The translations under genes were made by a program, and so were the position numbers. DNA of 64,000 bases from Streptomyces sp. NRRL B-3428 (GTDB lineage: Bacteria; Actinomycetota; Actinomycetes; Streptomycetales; Streptomycetaceae), in the NCBI GenBank assembly GCA_000721375.1, contig JOGW01000008.1:372001-436000 (forward strand), given 5' to 3'. The number at the start of each line of letters is the position of its first letter. The first letter of the stretch is position 1. The notes beneath the pieces are model-generated. The model was not told the origin of the DNA and did not search any database. It saw nothing but the letters and a program-made list of their open reading frames with translations. Positions 1 through 7,783 of this stretch are shown here, piece after piece.

Positions 1-68
1 GCACCGTAAGGTCATAGGAGGTACGTGAGGCAAACAGCCGCGGAACGGACAGCGGAAGGACCAGCTCG

Positions 69-842
69 GTGCCGGTGGAGATCACCTGGTGGGGGCATGC
101 CACCTGCACGGTCGAGGACTCGGGGACACGGATCCTGACGGACCCGCTGTTCGCGCGCCGCCTGGCCCATCTGCGCCGCCGCCGCGGTGACGTACCGCCG
201 CAGCGGGCCGCTGACGCGGACGCCGCGCTCGTCTCGCATCTGCACGCCGACCATCTGCATCTGCCCTCGCTCGCGAAGCTCGCCGACGGTACGCGGGTCG
301 TGCTGCCGCGCGGGGCCGCCGCATCGGTGCCCGGGCTGCGGAAGCTGACCGGGCTGCGGTTCACGGAGGTCGCGCCGGGCGACGAGGTGCGCATCGGCGA
401 GGTGCTCGTACGCGTCGTACCCGCGCGGCACGACGGACGGCGGCTTCCCGTCGGTCCGCATCGGGCGCCCGCGCTCGGATTCGTGGTCGAGGGATCGGCG
501 CGCACGTATTTCGCCGGGGACACCGGCCTCTTCGACGAGATGGCCGCGGAAGTCGGCGAGTTGGATGTGGCGCTGCTTCCGGTGGGCGGCTGGGGTCCGT
601 TCCTCGGGCACGGCCATCTGGACGCGGGGCGCGCGGCCGAGGCCCTCGCCCGGATCGCTCCGCGCAGCGCGGTGCCGGTGCACTTCGGCACGTACTGGCC
701 GATCGGTATGGACGCCGTACGTCCGCATGAATTCCACGCCCCCGGCCAGGAGTTCGTACGGCATGCCGCACAGCGGGCGCCCGAGGTGGCCGTGCATCTC
801 CTCGCCCAGGGCGAGAGTGTGCGGCCGGAGGCCGGCAAGTGA
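69..842 (+). CDS. MBL-fold metal-dependent hydrolase (UlaG/UPF0173-like)
   Basis: A 257-residue cytosolic hydrolase of the metallo-beta-lactamase fold; the substrate is unknown. The N-terminal strand carries WWGHATC. The metal-binding motif HLHADH is at residues 57-62, a GDTG loop at about 150-153, and a late His-containing strand VPVHFGTYW supplies further ligands. No signal peptide is visible. The GTG start at 69 is preceded by a GGAAGGA ribosome-binding site about eight bases upstream. Its stop overlaps the GTG start of the downstream DedA gene (GTGA), so the two are translationally coupled. The family assignment is firm from the motifs, but no specific reaction can be assigned. Confidence 0.88.
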   Translation: MPVEITWWGHATCTVEDSGTRILTDPLFARRLAHLRRRRGDVPPQRAADADAALVSHLHADHLHLPSLAKLADGTRVVLPRGAAASVPGLRKLTGLRFTEVAPGDEVRIGEVLVRVVPARHDGRRLPVGPHRAPALGFVVEGSARTYFAGDTGLFDEMAAEVGELDVALLPVGGWGPFLGHGHLDAGRAAEALARIAPRSAVPVHFGTYWPIGMDAVRPHEFHAPGQEFVRHAAQRAPEVAVHLLAQGESVRPEAGK

Positions 843-1465
843 ACCTGCTCGCGATCGCCGAGTCCGTACCCCCGGAGTCGACCCAGCAGGCCGTCGGGTA
901 CCCGTCGCTCTTCCTGCTCGTGGTGCTCGGTGCGCTGGTGCCGGTGGTCCCGACGGGGGCGCTGGTCAGCTCGGCGGCCGCGCTCGCCTTCCACCATTCG
1001 GCGCCGCAGTCGCAGTTGTACGTGTTCGGGGTGGCGGCGCTCGCCGCGTTCCTCGGGGACTCGGTCCTGTACTGGCTCGGTGCGCGCGGGATGCGCTCGA
1101 AGAACGGTTCACGCTGGCTGAACGCCATCCGCGACCGCGCCCCGCAGGAGCGCCTGGAGCAGGCACAGGCCAAGCTCCACGAGCACGACGTCACGGTGCT
1201 CATCCTGTCGCGGCTCGTCCCGGCCGGACGGCTGCCCGTCATGCTCGCCTGCCTGCTCGCCAAGTGGCCACTCAGACGCTTCGCCCGCGGCAATCTGCCC
1301 GCCTGCCTGGCCTGGGCCGCCACGTACCAGGTCATCGGCATCCTGGGCGGCTCACTCTTCCCCGAGCCCTGGCAGGGAGTGGCGGCAGCCGTCGCGCTGA
1401 CCGTCCTGATCAGCGCGGCACCTGTGGTGTGGCGCCGGGTGCGGGCGCGGCTCAGCCCTGGGTGA
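839..1465 (+). CDS. DedA-family (SNARE-associated/VTT) membrane protein
   Basis: A 208-residue polytopic inner-membrane protein of the DedA/VTT family. This family is linked to membrane homeostasis and lipid-carrier flipping. Hydrophobic segments lie near residues 22-48, 65-85, 115-140, 155-175 and 180-200. The conserved region LSRLVPAGRLPVMLACLLAK is the family's re-entrant F/SR-x3-PxxR-like motif. The GTG start overlaps the stop of the MBL hydrolase gene, so they form an operon. Its 3' end overlaps the convergent MBL gene by 14 bases, leaving no room for a terminator. The family call is confident, but the transported lipid is not known. Confidence 0.88.
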   Translation: MNLLAIAESVPPESTQQAVGYPSLFLLVVLGALVPVVPTGALVSSAAALAFHHSAPQSQLYVFGVAALAAFLGDSVLYWLGARGMRSKNGSRWLNAIRDRAPQERLEQAQAKLHEHDVTVLILSRLVPAGRLPVMLACLLAKWPLRRFARGNLPACLAWAATYQVIGILGGSLFPEPWQGVAAAVALTVLISAAPVVWRRVRARLSPG

Positions 1466-2504
1466 GCGGGTCCGGCTCGATCACCCGCGACGCCCCCACC
1501 GCCAGATCCCACAGATCCGTCCGCGCCCGGCCCGCCGCGCGCCAGGCGGCGCGGGCGCGGTGCAGTGGTTCTAGTACAGGCTCGGCCGAGAGCAGGAACG
1601 TGGCCCAGTGCATGGGCGCCATCCGCCGTGCACCGAGGTCGTCCATCGCGCGTACGGCCTCTTCGGGGTCGCAGTGCACATCGCGCAGCCACCAGCGGGG
1701 TTCGTACGCGCCGATCGGCAGCAGCGCGAGATCGATCCCCGGGTGCCGGGCGCCGATCTGCTCGAACCAGTGGCCGTATCCCGTGTCCCCGGCGAAGTAG
1801 ACCTTCGTGCCGTGCGCATCGGTCAGCACCCAACCGCCCCACAGCGAGCGGCAGGTGTCGGTGAGGGAGCGCTTGGACCAGTGGTGGGCGGGCACGCAGT
1901 CGAAGCGCACGCCGCGCAGTTCGGCCGCCTCCCACCAGTCGAGTTCGGTGACGCAGACGAAGCGCCGGCGGCGGAACCAGCGGCCGAGCCCGGCGGGCAC
2001 GAACACCGGGGTGTGGCGCGGCAGACGCTTCAGGGTGGGGGCGTCGAGGTGGTCGAAGTGGTTGTGGCTGATGACGACGGCGTCCACGGGCGGCAGCGCG
2101 TCCCAGGCGACCCCGGCGGGGGTGACCCGCGCCGGGGTCCCCAGGATCTTGCGGGACCACACGGGGTCGGTCAGCACGGTCAGACCGCCGATGCGCAGCA
2201 CCCAGCTCGCGTGGCCGACCCAGGTGACGGCCACGGTGTCCGCGCCCACCTTCGGCAACGGGCCAGGATCGAAGGGCAGTCGGGGGATCTCGTCCAGGCA
2301 GGTGCGGTCCGGCCGTACGGCGCCTTCGCGCGCGAATCGGGCCAGCGCCTTCACCCCGGGCAGGGGTGCGGTGAGGCGGTCGGCGAACGAGCGGGGCCAG
2401 GTGCGGTGTTCGGCCAGTGGGCGCAGGCCCGTGGGGGGTGCGGCGGGGCGCTCGGCGGCGGGCGTCAGGGACTGCTGCGTCTCCTGGGTGGTCTCCTGGG
2501 TCAT
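1452..2504 (-). CDS. MBL-fold hydrolase, NAPE-PLD-like
   Basis: A 350-residue metallo-beta-lactamase-fold enzyme resembling bacterial NAPE-PLD/UlaG-like hydrolases. It has TWVGHASWVL at about residue 94, the metal motif SHNHFDH at 146-152, a GDTGYG loop near 229 and a C-terminal MHWATF histidine. The N-terminal 30 residues are a Gln/Thr/Pro-rich low-complexity tail. Its ATG overlaps the stop of the upstream aminotransferase-like gene by four bases (ATGA), so the two are co-transcribed. It is a second, divergent MBL protein within 1.5 kb of the first. The substrate is unknown; a lipid phosphodiester or lactone is possible by family. Confidence 0.87.
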   Translation of the reverse strand: MTQETTQETQQSLTPAAERPAAPPTGLRPLAEHRTWPRSFADRLTAPLPGVKALARFAREGAVRPDRTCLDEIPRLPFDPGPLPKVGADTVAVTWVGHASWVLRIGGLTVLTDPVWSRKILGTPARVTPAGVAWDALPPVDAVVISHNHFDHLDAPTLKRLPRHTPVFVPAGLGRWFRRRRFVCVTELDWWEAAELRGVRFDCVPAHHWSKRSLTDTCRSLWGGWVLTDAHGTKVYFAGDTGYGHWFEQIGARHPGIDLALLPIGAYEPRWWLRDVHCDPEEAVRAMDDLGARRMAPMHWATFLLSAEPVLEPLHRARAAWRAAGRARTDLWDLAVGASRVIEPDPLTQG

Positions 2505-3787
2505 CGAGGCGGCTCCATACGCTGGGCATCGGCACGCTTCCCCAAGCTCTCAACTTCGTTCGAGCAGGGGATACCCCACTCCCCGAGTGCGCCCGCCAGG
2601 CCGCTCAGCGCCCGTTCCACATGCGGGAGTTCCAGAGGGTCGGGTGCGGTGAGGCCGGCCAGGCGCTGGCCGGAGTCCGTGCCGAGCAGCGGGCCCACCG
2701 GGATACGGGCGCGCAGCGCGCCGAGTTCGTCGCCGAAGCGGTGGCCGCCGGGCACCGGCATGCCGAGCCGTTCGGTGAGGTGGTCCTCGAGCTCCATCGC
2801 GTCGCTCACCCCTCGGGCCGCGAGAGCGTCGCGCAGCGGACCGAAGTCGGCGTAGAGATGGCGGCCGGCCTGTGGTGCGCGGGCGAAGGCTCCGGCGGTC
2901 AGGAGCGTGCGGTGCACCGCTTCGGCGACGCGTGCGTGCAGCCGTACGGCCGCAGTCAGCCGCTCGCTCACCTCGGCGGGTTCGCCCAGCGCGTACGCGG
3001 CGGCCGCGGCGACGGGCGCCGCAACGGACGAGCCGAGCACGGTCAGTACGTCGAGGGCGCGGGCCCTGAGTGCCGCGCCCTCGGCGGTGTCGGGGAAGCG
3101 GGCGACGGCGGCCGGCCAGTCGGCCGGCAGGAACGCGCCCACGAGGTCGGTGAGGACGGTGACCTGCTGCGGAACCATCTCGGCGGGCCCGATCAGGACG
3201 GTCTGTCCGGGATGGTGCAGGGTGTCGCGCCAGGTCTCGTCCGAGACGATGTGCAGCCCTTCGCCGAGCGCCGCCTCGACGGTGGCGTGCAGCACCTCCG
3301 GCGGCGGCACGGTCGCGGTCGGATCATCGGCCACGGAGAGCACGAGAAGGCGGGGATCGCCGCCCTCGGCGCGCACCCTTCTCACGGTCTCCAGGAGCGC
3401 GTACGGATCGGGCACTCCCCCGCACTCCGCCGGCGTGGGCACATGGAAGGACTGCCGCCCGAGCAGGCGCGCCTGCGGTGGACACCAGGCGGTGCACGGT
3501 CGCGGCAGCAGGACGTCGCCGCCGACCGCGGCGATCACCGCGCACAGCAGCGGCTGGGCGCCCGATGCCGCGGCCAACTGACCGCGCTCGGAGGGCAGAC
3601 CGCGCCGCCGCCAGTAGCCGGCGGCGGCGTCGAGGAGGGCGGGGCTGCCGCCCGGGGGTTCGGTGTGGGCGCGTCCGGCGGACGCGGCGAGCACCGCGGC
3701 CAGTTCGGGGAGCACCGGCAGACCGGGGTCGGGGGCCGGTGGTCCGTAACGCACCGGACCGTGGCCTTCGGGGACCGTCCGCGGCAT
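2501..3787 (-). CDS. Aminotransferase class I/II-fold protein lacking the PLP lysine
   Basis: A 428-residue protein with the layout of fold-type I PLP enzymes. It has a GAQPLL segment (76-81), a cofactor-contact-like SDETW (182-186) and a C-terminal small domain. The region where S-x-S-K should hold the Schiff-base lysine reads DLVGAFLPADWPAAV (214-228) and has no lysine. The only lysine in the whole protein lies in the last 20 residues. It is therefore unlikely to be an active aminotransferase. The last roughly 25 residues derive from a short repeat element (positions 2537-2584), so the native C-terminus was probably shorter. The gene is co-transcribed with the downstream MBL hydrolase. Function unknown. 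Confidence 0.8.
   Translation of the reverse strand: MPRTVPEGHGPVRYGPPAPDPGLPVLPELAAVLAASAGRAHTEPPGGSPALLDAAAGYWRRRGLPSERGQLAAASGAQPLLCAVIAAVGGDVLLPRPCTAWCPPQARLLGRQSFHVPTPAECGGVPDPYALLETVRRVRAEGGDPRLLVLSVADDPTATVPPPEVLHATVEAALGEGLHIVSDETWRDTLHHPGQTVLIGPAEMVPQQVTVLTDLVGAFLPADWPAAVARFPDTAEGAALRARALDVLTVLGSSVAAPVAAAAAYALGEPAEVSERLTAAVRLHARVAEAVHRTLLTAGAFARAPQAGRHLYADFGPLRDALAARGVSDAMELEDHLTERLGMPVPGGHRFGDELGALRARIPVGPLLGTDSGQRLAGLTAPDPLELPHVERALSGLAGALGEWGIPCSNEVESLGKRADAQRMEPPR
2537..2584. repeat. Short palindromic repeat element inside the aminotransferase-like gene
   Basis: On the minus strand this segment begins with a GGGGTATCCCC-type near-palindrome and ends with TTGAGAGCTTGGGGAAG. The interior can fold by pairing GCTC with GAGC and CCCC with GGGG. 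It resembles the element at 22230-22267 at both ends. It lies in frame and supplies the C-terminal residues of the aminotransferase-like protein. From general knowledge, such short G-rich palindromes recur inside and between Streptomyces genes; the mobility mechanism is not known to me. Confidence 0.55.
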
Positions 3788-3919
3788 GCCTGCCTCCGTG
3801 ATCTCGCGCCGGGTGGGTTGGGGTGGAAGCGCCGCCGCCCGTATCTCCGCCCGGCCGCGGGCCGGGGGATACGGGCGGGACGGGCGGGGGCCGTCGGCTC
3901 CGCCGCGGACCGCCCGTCG

Positions 3920-4483
3920 TCAGCTCTCGGACTCGCCCTGGCGCCGCCGGATGACGTAGAAGGTGGCGCCGAGCGCGCCGAGGACGAGTACGGCGCCGGT
4001 GAGCATCGTCTGCGTGGAGTCGCTGAAGCTGCCGCCGATTCCGCCCTGCACGCCGTAGTGGATGGGGGCGCCGCGGTCGACGGAGAAGCTCGCGCTCCAC
4101 TGCGCGCCGCCGGGGCAGGTGCCGTCGACTCCCCACTGCGAGCGGTAGCCCACGCCATTGGGGCCGTCGGAGGAGAAGTCGGCGTGGGAGGCGATCCGGG
4201 CCGTGCCGTTGTAGGCGGGGCCCACGCCGGGGATGGAGGCGTTCTGCACCTGGTGGAGGCGGACCGAGCCGTGTGCGAAGGCCTGGGAGTTCGCGGTGAT
4301 GGAGGACGGGTAGTCACCGCGGTCCGCGTACGGGCAGGAGACGGAGATGGTCACCATGCCGCCGGGTGCGACCGTGCGCGGGCTGACCTCGGCTGCGGTG
4401 TCCCCCGCGTACGCGGCGGGTGCGGCGGCGGCCACGGCGGCGGCGCTGAGCGCGGCGGCGGCGAACACTCGGGCGATACGCAT
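3920..4483 (-). CDS. Secreted, C-terminally membrane-anchored surface protein
   Basis: A 187-residue protein of unknown function. It has a Sec signal peptide (residues 1-26, cleavage after AYA), an Ig-like or adhesion-type extracellular domain with two central cysteines, and a C-terminal hydrophobic helix (AVLVLGALGATFYVI) followed by RRRQGESES. It should be anchored in the membrane with the body outside. The start is ATG with GGAGCC upstream. It is separated from the aminotransferase-like gene by 132 bases and so is probably its own transcription unit. Similar small anchored proteins are common in Streptomyces. No enzymatic motif is seen. Confidence 0.75.
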   Translation of the reverse strand: MRIARVFAAAALSAAAVAAAAPAAYAGDTAAEVSPRTVAPGGMVTISVSCPYADRGDYPSSITANSQAFAHGSVRLHQVQNASIPGVGPAYNGTARIASHADFSSDGPNGVGYRSQWGVDGTCPGGAQWSASFSVDRGAPIHYGVQGGIGGSFSDSTQTMLTGAVLVLGALGATFYVIRRRQGESES

Positions 4484-4613
4484 GGGTGCGGGCTCCTTCT
4501 ACGCCTCGTGCGACGGCGTGGAGATCCGCGCCGCGCACCCATGGAAACCTGACCCCTCATCACCCGCCCGCGCCGACGGGCCATTCGCGCGATGTCTGGG
4601 GCCGGTTGGGTGA

Positions 4614-4630
4614 GCCGAGGTGGCCTCGGC
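4614..4630 (-). terminator. Hairpin downstream of the GAF-ANTAR gene
   Basis: A GCCGAGG / CCTCGGC stem of seven perfect pairs with a three-base loop lies 10 bases past the stop of the minus-strand GAF-ANTAR gene. There is no U-tract, as is usual for actinobacterial terminators. Confidence 0.45.
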
Positions 4631-4640
4631 CCACAGGCTC

Positions 4641-5363
4641 TCAGTTCGCGAGCGTCGCCAGGTGCTTTTCGAGACCACGGCCCCGGCGTCGTACGACCGC
4701 TGCCGCGACCTCGGCGAGCTTCTCGTTGGAGTGCTGCGATATCCGCCGCAGGATCCCGAAGGCCTCGTCGGCGTCGCAGCCGAGCACATGCATCACGATG
4801 CCGCTCGCCTGGTCCACCACGGGCCGCGTGCGCAGCGCCGTGCCGAGCTGGTCGATCTCGGTGAGGGCCGCGCGGTAGCGCTCGTCGCGTACGAGACAGG
4901 TGGCCGCGAGATCGCCGAGTGCGCGGGCGGGGCCGCAGCCGGCCTCGGTGATCGTGCCGCTGCGGAAGCTGTAGAGGCTGAGCACCACGGTCAGGCCCGC
5001 GCGCGGGAAGGGCAGGGTGACGGCGGCGCGGACTCCTGAGTCGAGAGCGTGGGCGCGGAACTCCGGCCAGCGCTCCTCGGACAGGAGATCGTCGGCCGCT
5101 ACGGGCTCACCGGTGGCGATGGCCTCCGGGATGGGGCCTTCGCCCGAGCGCAGTTGGGCCGTGACCACGGAGGCGAGATCGGGGTGGGTGACGGCGACGG
5201 GTCCTTCACGTCCGCTGCGGACTCCCTCGGCACCCGGTTCGATGACCGTCGCGTCGGCGCCACAGCAGTCACTGGTACAGCGCACGGCCTGTTCGGCCAG
5301 CTCTGAGAGCCGACGTCCGGGCAGTACGGTCGCGGGGCAACACCATGCCGGTTCCGGCATCAC
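4641..5363 (-). CDS. GAF and ANTAR domain regulator
   Basis: A 240-residue cytosolic regulator with an N-terminal GAF-type sensor (about residues 15-160) and a C-terminal ANTAR RNA-binding domain (about 170-235). The ANTAR part shows ALRTRPVVDQASGIVMHVLG followed by three helices (DADEAFGILRRISQHSNEKL). ANTAR proteins bind two-hexaloop RNAs to prevent termination. Six cysteines in the first 36 residues, including CC pairs, are unusual and might sense metal or redox. It is divergent from the PAS/GAF sensor across a 114-base intergenic region, so the two probably share control. No ANTAR target RNA was recognised in the window. Confidence 0.83.
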   Translation of the reverse strand: MMPEPAWCCPATVLPGRRLSELAEQAVRCTSDCCGADATVIEPGAEGVRSGREGPVAVTHPDLASVVTAQLRSGEGPIPEAIATGEPVAADDLLSEERWPEFRAHALDSGVRAAVTLPFPRAGLTVVLSLYSFRSGTITEAGCGPARALGDLAATCLVRDERYRAALTEIDQLGTALRTRPVVDQASGIVMHVLGCDADEAFGILRRISQHSNEKLAEVAAAVVRRRGRGLEKHLATLAN

Positions 5364-5477
5364 GGGTTCCTCCCTTCATTGGTTCGCCTTCCCGCAGGAT
5401 CCGACAGGAAACGGGAATGTTGCCCACATCACCGCGGCACCCTGCGCAAACGGGCCCCGAGCGGCTAGCTTTCCGCC

Positions 5478-6596
5478 ATGGCGCAAGCGGATGAGTTCGG
5501 TGAGGATCTCGCGGATTTCCTGCGCCGCCTTGGTGAGTTGAGAGCGGCACGGACGATTCCGGATGGGGATCTGCGCGCCGTCCTGGACACGGCCCTGTTC
5601 GAACTCGGACATGTCGCCGAGCAGTTGTGGCCTCGCTATGAGCAACTGGCCTCGGAGAGCGGCCTGTTCGCCGGACGCCAGGAGGAGCAGCTCCTTCGCG
5701 CCGTCTTCCAGCGGCTGCCGCTGCCCGTCGCCCTGATGGACCGCGACACGGTGGTACGGCGGATGAACTTCGCCGCGTCGGGGCTCACCGGGGTACGGGC
5801 CGGTTATGCCACCGGCCGCCCGCTCGCCGGCATGCTCGCGCACGCCGACCGCGCCGCACTGCGCTCCCAGACGGCGGCGGTGGCGCGCGGAGAGGGGGAC
5901 CGCAGTGTGACCGTCCATCTGCAGCAGCGTCCCGCCGACGGCGTACGGGCGACGCTGACCGCGATCCGACCGGGTACCGAACCCCACACGGTCGTCCTGG
6001 TCGTCCTGCAGCCGGGAGTGTCCCAGCGGCTTCCTCGGCCGGAGCGGCTGTACGGCCCGGCGCCCGATCTGGCGGAGGCCACCCGCAATGCGGCGCATCT
6101 CGATCTGGTCGACACGATGACCACAGAACTGCTTTCGCCGCCCGCAGGAGACCGCTCCGCCGTGCTGCGGCGGGTGGCGCGGGTGCTGCACGGGCGGTTC
6201 GCGGACTGGGTGGTGGCCGACCTGGGTGCGCGCACGCCGGTCCGCACCGAGGTGCTCGCGCCCGAGGGCGCGGCGGGAGCCGAGGACGTCGTACGCCAGG
6301 ACCCCGCCACGTGCCCCCTCGTGGTCGAGGCGGCGCGCGGCGGGTCCACGGCGCTGCAGGTGCGCCCGGAGGACCCGGACGCCTTCGGGCGGGACGCGAA
6401 CGGCACCCCGGTCCTCGTACGGGCCGATGTGACCTCCCTGCTGTGCGTCCCGCTGGCCGGTCCCGAGGGTGGTCCGGTCGAAGGTGTCCTCACACTGTTC
6501 CGCTGCGGGGCGCGGCTCGCGTTCTCGCTGGCGGAGGCGCAGGTGGTGGACGTGATGTCACGTCATATCGCGCTCGCCCTGCGCAGGGTGGGGTGA
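5478..6596 (+). CDS. PAS and GAF domain sensor protein
   Basis: A 372-residue soluble sensor. An N-terminal helical region (1-70) precedes a PAS domain (about 75-175, with VALMDRDTVVRRMNFAASGLTG) and a GAF domain (about 215-370). No kinase, phosphatase (PP2C/SpoIIE), GGDEF or DNA-binding output domain follows the GAF domain. Related Streptomyces proteins usually continue into a SpoIIE-type phosphatase, so this is either a stand-alone sensor or a truncated version; the C-terminus IALALRRVG closes the GAF fold naturally. It sits between the GAF-ANTAR regulator and a SigB/SigF-type sigma factor, suggesting a stress-signalling role. Confidence 0.8.
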   Translation: MAQADEFGEDLADFLRRLGELRAARTIPDGDLRAVLDTALFELGHVAEQLWPRYEQLASESGLFAGRQEEQLLRAVFQRLPLPVALMDRDTVVRRMNFAASGLTGVRAGYATGRPLAGMLAHADRAALRSQTAAVARGEGDRSVTVHLQQRPADGVRATLTAIRPGTEPHTVVLVVLQPGVSQRLPRPERLYGPAPDLAEATRNAAHLDLVDTMTTELLSPPAGDRSAVLRRVARVLHGRFADWVVADLGARTPVRTEVLAPEGAAGAEDVVRQDPATCPLVVEAARGGSTALQVRPEDPDAFGRDANGTPVLVRADVTSLLCVPLAGPEGGPVEGVLTLFRCGARLAFSLAEAQVVDVMSRHIALALRRVG

Positions 6597-6615
6597 CCTG
6601 GGCCGCTTGCGTACG

Positions 6616-7455
6616 TCAGGCCGCGTTCCGCAGCGTGACCTCGGCTTCGGCCTCGTCGGTCTCGTCGCGCATGACCTCCTCACGCATCGCCGCACAGCAG
6701 CGGGTGATCAGCCGGGACACGTGCATCTGCGAGATGCCGAGCTGTTCGGCGATCCGGCTCTGCGTCATGTCACCGAAGAAGCGCATGTACAGGATGGCCC
6801 GCTCGCGTTCGGGCAGGGCCCGCAGCCGCGGCTTGACCGCTTCGCGGTCGACGACGACGTCGAGTGCGGGGTCGGGTGAGCCGAGCGCGTCGCGCAGCGC
6901 GTATCCGTCGTCGCTGCCCGGGAGTTCGGCGTCCAGGGACAGCGCCGTGAAGCTGTCCAGCGCTTCGAGGCCGGTCCGCGCCTCGTCCACGGTCATGCCC
7001 GCGCGCTCCGCGATCTCCTCGATCGTCGGCGCGCGGCCCGAGATGGTCTGGGCGAGGTCCTGGGACGCGAACCGCACGCGGTTGCGCAGGTCCTGCACAC
7101 GGCGCGGCACGTGGAGGGTCCACATGTGGTCGCGGAAATGGCGTTTGATCTCGCCCGTGACGGTGGGCACGGCGTAGCTCTCGAAGGCGTGGCTGCGCTC
7201 GGGGTCGAAGCGGTCTACGGCCTTCACCAGACCGAGAGCCGCGACCTGGCGCAGATCGTCGTAGGACTCGCCACGACCGCGGAAGCGTCCGGCGAGCCGG
7301 TCGGCCATGGGCAGCCAGGCGCAGACCAGTCGCTGGCGCAGGGCGTCCTTCTCGGACCCCTCGGGCAGCGCGGCAAGCTTGCGGAAGTCGGCTGCCGTGT
7401 CGGGGGCGTCGTCGTGCGGATGACGTGAACGGGTGATTCCTGTGGAGGTACGCAT
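6616..7455 (-). CDS. RNA polymerase sigma factor, SigB/SigF/SigG family
   Basis: A 279-residue group-3 sigma-70 factor. Region 2 is seen in YDDLRQVAALGLVKAVDRFDP and FESYAVPTVTGEIKRHFRD. Region 3 is at about 115-190. Region 4 (about 205-265) has RERAILYMRFFGDMTQSRIAEQLGISQMHVSRL, the -35-reading helix-turn-helix. I chose the ATG at 7455 because AGGGAG lies nine bases upstream; an ATG 45 bases further up lacks such a site. Members of this family in Streptomyces are held by anti-sigma factors, but none is adjacent here. It may read the GNNT-N15-GGG(T/C)AC promoters noted elsewhere in the window. Confidence 0.92.
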   Translation of the reverse strand: MRTSTGITRSRHPHDDAPDTAADFRKLAALPEGSEKDALRQRLVCAWLPMADRLAGRFRGRGESYDDLRQVAALGLVKAVDRFDPERSHAFESYAVPTVTGEIKRHFRDHMWTLHVPRRVQDLRNRVRFASQDLAQTISGRAPTIEEIAERAGMTVDEARTGLEALDSFTALSLDAELPGSDDGYALRDALGSPDPALDVVVDREAVKPRLRALPERERAILYMRFFGDMTQSRIAEQLGISQMHVSRLITRCCAAMREEVMRDETDEAEAEVTLRNAA

Positions 7456-7783
7456 GAATCTGCAACTCCCTGAAAGGTGATCGCAGTTGGCGACGGACAC
7501 CGGGGAGGAGCGCGTACGCTACGGAGGCGCGCGGAGCACATCCGCACGGTCGCGACTGCTCCCGCGGATGTGCCTCCGGTCCGAAGCACGAGTAGCGCAT
7601 GCCCGGGAGCATCCGGGTCAAACGCCTTGTGACATGCGGCGGTTGTCACAGAGAGCCGTCGGCCGTACCCGTGTTCACCACGATGCGACCTTCGCATCAG
7701 GAATGGCCGGGCCCTTCGGGGGTACTGCGAGCAGGGCCACCCCGACCTCCCCGTGCACGGGGATTCGCAGGAAAGGGCCTGTC
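7456..7783. promoter_or_regulatory. Divergent control region between the sigma factor and CBS genes
   Basis: This 328-base gap holds no convincing gene. It contains a perfect 10-bp inverted repeat GCACATCCGC / GCGGATGTGC (7536-7545 and 7564-7573, 18-base spacer) some 80-120 bases upstream of the sigma gene. It also contains the CBS-gene promoter candidate at 7701-7725. The sigma gene's ribosome-binding site AGGGAG lies at its left edge. The inverted repeat could be a regulator site or an mRNA hairpin in the sigma leader. Confidence 0.55.
7701..7725 (+). promoter_or_regulatory. SigB-type promoter candidate for the CBS gene
   Basis: GAAT at 7701-7704 and GGGTAC at 7720-7725, separated by 15 bases, fit the GNNT-N14-16-GGGTAC pattern of Streptomyces SigB-family promoters. 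The predicted transcript start (about 7733) lies some 50 bases before the CBS ATG. The -35 element carries little information, so this rests mainly on the -10 match and spacing. Confidence 0.45.

Noticed and set aside
2417..4552. A 711-codon plus-strand open frame
   Set aside because: It lies antisense to the aminotransferase-like and surface-protein genes, whose motifs and ribosome sites are on the minus strand. Long shadow frames are expected at this GC content.
7487..7783. N-terminal extension of the CBS protein
   Set aside because: The extension reads basic low-complexity sequence across the sigma-gene promoter region and lacks a ribosome site. The ATG at 7784 fits the domain start.
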